A DNA stretch of 64,000 bases, taken from positions 461,475-525,474 of the forward strand of contig NZ_JAQPCN010000002.1 of the NCBI RefSeq assembly GCF_028464225.1. The letters are read 5' to 3'. Position numbers and translations under genes: made by a program. Below the pieces are notes generated by a model, which saw only the letters and a program-made list of their open reading frames with translations, had not been told where the DNA came from and did no database searches. This stretch comes from Zeaxanthinibacter sp. PT1 (GTDB lineage: Bacteria; Bacteroidota; Bacteroidia; Flavobacteriales; Flavobacteriaceae). Of this stretch, positions 62,676-64,000 are shown piece by piece (position 1 is the stretch's first letter; each line of letters opens with the position of its first letter).

Positions 62676-63323
62676 TCAGATGACATCCAGATAGATCATA
62701 AACCAATGGCTCAGCGCTCCGGCCAGAACAAAAATATGCCATACAAAATGATGAAATGGTACGTGGCGCATGACGTAAAATACTATACCCAGGCTATAGC
62801 AAAGTCCTCCAGTAAAAAGTAAAACGATTCCCCTGAAACTCAGTTGGTCTATCAATTCCTGGAAATAAAAAACGATCAACCATCCCATAAGCAAGTAGAT
62901 CATGAGGGAGAATTTCTCAAATCGTCCAGTGAAGAATAATTTAAGGATAGTACCGACTAAAGCGCACCCCCAGACGGTGTAAAAAATGAACCAACCATCC
63001 CCCTGCTCCATCAGGATCAAGGATACTGGGGTGTAAGTACCGGCAATAAGGAAGAAAATTGAAATATGATCCAGTATCCTCAATTTTAATTTAGAGCCCG
63101 GGCTATATACCGCATGATAAGCCGTAGATGCTGAGAACAGCATGATGAAACAGAAACTGTACAGCAATATGCTGAACAAAGGCCAGAACCCGTCTACAGT
63201 ACGAGCTTGCAGCATAAACACCGCTCCTATCAGCCCAAAAGGGATGCCAATTGCATGGGACCAGGTATTTAGTCTCTCTTCTATAGGATTGCTGCTTCTG
63301 GGATTTAGACGATTTCCTTTCAA
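62676..63323 (-). CDS. trhA: PAQR/hemolysin III family membrane protein
   Basis: 215 residues, seven membrane segments. Family motifs: RLNTWSHAIGIPFG near the N-end, FSASTAYHAVYS with the catalytic-type His, DHISIFFLIAGTYTP, and near the C-end HHFVWHIFVLAGALSHW. Bacterial members are called hemolysin III but are more likely membrane-homeostasis proteins. The start codon appears to be TTG at 63323; no ATG precedes the first motif. Upstream lies the non-coding right end of the window. Confidence 0.9.
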   Translation of the reverse strand: MKGNRLNPRSSNPIEERLNTWSHAIGIPFGLIGAVFMLQARTVDGFWPLFSILLYSFCFIMLFSASTAYHAVYSPGSKLKLRILDHISIFFLIAGTYTPVSLILMEQGDGWFIFYTVWGCALVGTILKLFFTGRFEKFSLMIYLLMGWLIVFYFQELIDQLSFRGIVLLFTGGLCYSLGIVFYVMRHVPFHHFVWHIFVLAGALSHWFMIYLDVI

Positions 63324-63733
63324 AAGTTGATTATTTATCGCTTTTATATTTGTCTCCTGGCGTTCTGCTAGCGGAAGGTGTGTAAAGACTGGTTTGATTT
63401 TCCAAAAATAGTAAAAAGGGTTCAGGTGTTTTTTATAAGCAGCAGATGCTTTAAGATAAAACCAAGAATGGGAGACATAAATCCTAATCTATTATTAATC
63501 TCCTACGGAATTATATACGCAGGTTAAGTAATTACAATTCATTCAGAATAGGGATTAATGATCATGGAAGGGCCATTACCTATATGCTGATTACGGATAT
63601 AAGGATTTCATATAAATTAGGGTAAACGGTGTTAAGTATGGGGTCATCTTATTCCCACCCCGGTTTTAAGTTAGTTTAGCCGGCTGCAATAAGCTTGCAG
63701 TTTAAGTTTTTAAAATATCGGTTGCTGTTGGTT
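63324..63733. other. Non-coding stretch before the repeat array
   Basis: 410 bases with no plausible gene and no tRNA- or rRNA-like sequence. It contains the promoter region of the leftward PAQR gene and a hairpin CTGCAA-TAAGC-TTGCAG at 63684-63700, followed by an AT-rich run with TTTAAGTTTTT that may act as a terminator of something arriving from the left. The hairpin is faintly like the start of the repeats that follow. Confidence 0.5.
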
Positions 63734-63962
63734 TCCTGCAGGGACCCCGTTTATCTTGACCTTGGGGAGGGACTAGATAGTCCCCGGCTGGATGTTCCCT
63801 TCTTTACAATAATGCAAGCTTCCTGCAGGGAACTCATATAACTTTTGCTCGGGGAGGGATTAGGATAGTCCCCGCTCCACCACTTCTTCATCAGTCTTAG
63901 TGCAAGCATTCTGCAGGGAGAACGATTATCTTGATCCTGGGGAGGGACTAGTGAGTCCCCGG
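63734..63962. repeat. Array of three 87/88-bp structured repeats, continuing to the window edge
   Basis: Cores start at 63734, 63821 and 63909. Each has a box TCCTGCAGGGA (copy 3 TTCTGCAGGGA), then exactly 30 bases from the start of this box to GGGGAGGGA, then a hairpin ending TAGTCCCC (copy 3 GAGTCCCC). Stems: GGGACTA-ga-TAGTCCC; GGGATTA-gga-TAGTCCC with one wobble; GGGACT-agtg-AGTCCC. Between cores lie about 33 variable bases; copies 2 and 3 are preceded by TGCAAGC. Stops occur in all frames, and the period changes by one base, so it is not coding. A fourth copy would begin close to the end of the window. Confidence 0.8.
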
Positions 63963-64000
63963 CCGATTACCCTCTACCGCTAACCCGTCCAGGCCTATGA

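Noticed and set aside
63734..64000. CRISPR array
   Set aside because: Conserved parts are too long and divergent between copies, the variable segments are not spacer-like, and no cas gene is present.
63734..64000. Integron attC array or protein repeat
   Set aside because: No GTTRRRY/RYYYAAC core pairs are seen. All frames contain stops and the period shifts between 87 and 88 bases, so no repeated peptide is encoded.

Overview
The window is a stretch of chromosome from a marine-type member of the Flavobacteriaceae (Bacteroidota). The evidence is a PorP/SprF-family protein of the gliding/type IX secretion group, several families largely confined to this phylum (DUF4835, DUF6452, DUF6048, DUF6913, DUF7009), an RprXY-like two-component pair, a YtxJ protein that points to bacillithiol, and promoters of the Bacteroidota form TAnnTTTG with a TTG about 18-22 bases upstream. 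Shine-Dalgarno sequences are rarely visible. I cannot name the genus. Almost everything is core housekeeping sequence: no insertion sequence, prophage, CRISPR array, rRNA or tRNA gene was seen.

Layout. 1-8.8 kb: start of glyA, fumarylacetoacetase, a lipoprotein, ytxJ, clpB, a TetR regulator and a PorP/SprF-SPOR protein. 8.9-18.8 kb: a histidine phosphatase, smpB convergent with pcm, then a rightward run of oxidoreductase, hydroxybutyryl-CoA dehydrogenase, DUF1015, PLP-binding protein, exonuclease/GIY-YIG nuclease, potassium channel and a MiaA-gluconokinase fusion. 18.8-31.3 kb: a long leftward stretch holding the two-component system, coaE, ybbR, a glycosyltransferase, fabI, recN, DUF4835, coaBC, the omega-like subunit, bamD, dapA and DUF6913. 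31.4-36.6 kb: a rightward group with a 5'-nucleotidase split over two genes, fdhD, DUF7009 and an FdhF/YdeP-like molybdenum oxidoreductase. 36.6-44.4 kb: two orphan genes, ligA, a frameshifted prmC, a GNAT, then ribD, HAD, EamA and YigZ. 44.4-51 kb: thioesterase, dnaA, a phosphatase, an RsmI-like methylase, two cell-wall hydrolases, a GNAT and dapF. 51-63.3 kb: a DegP/DegQ protease, long-type GAPDH, trmD, rplS, ornithine aminotransferase, rlmD-DUF6452-DUF6048, a THUMP methyltransferase, a ZIP transporter and a hemolysin III protein. 63.3-64 kb: non-coding, ending in an array of structured repeats that runs towards the window edge.

Functional themes are translation and RNA modification (smpB, miaA, prmC, rsmI-like, trmD, rplS, rlmD, THUMP methylase), envelope assembly (bamD, mltG, a second lytic enzyme, PorP/SprF, DegQ), coenzyme A synthesis (coaBC, coaE), lysine/cell-wall precursors (dapA, dapF) and DNA maintenance (dnaA, ligA, recN, the Cho-like nuclease).

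Items most worth a second look are the in-frame MiaA-GntK fusion, the 87/88-bp hairpin repeat array at the right edge, a structured leader before rplS that may be an L19 autoregulatory element, a one-base frameshift in prmC, and a cysteine-rich insertion in ornithine aminotransferase.
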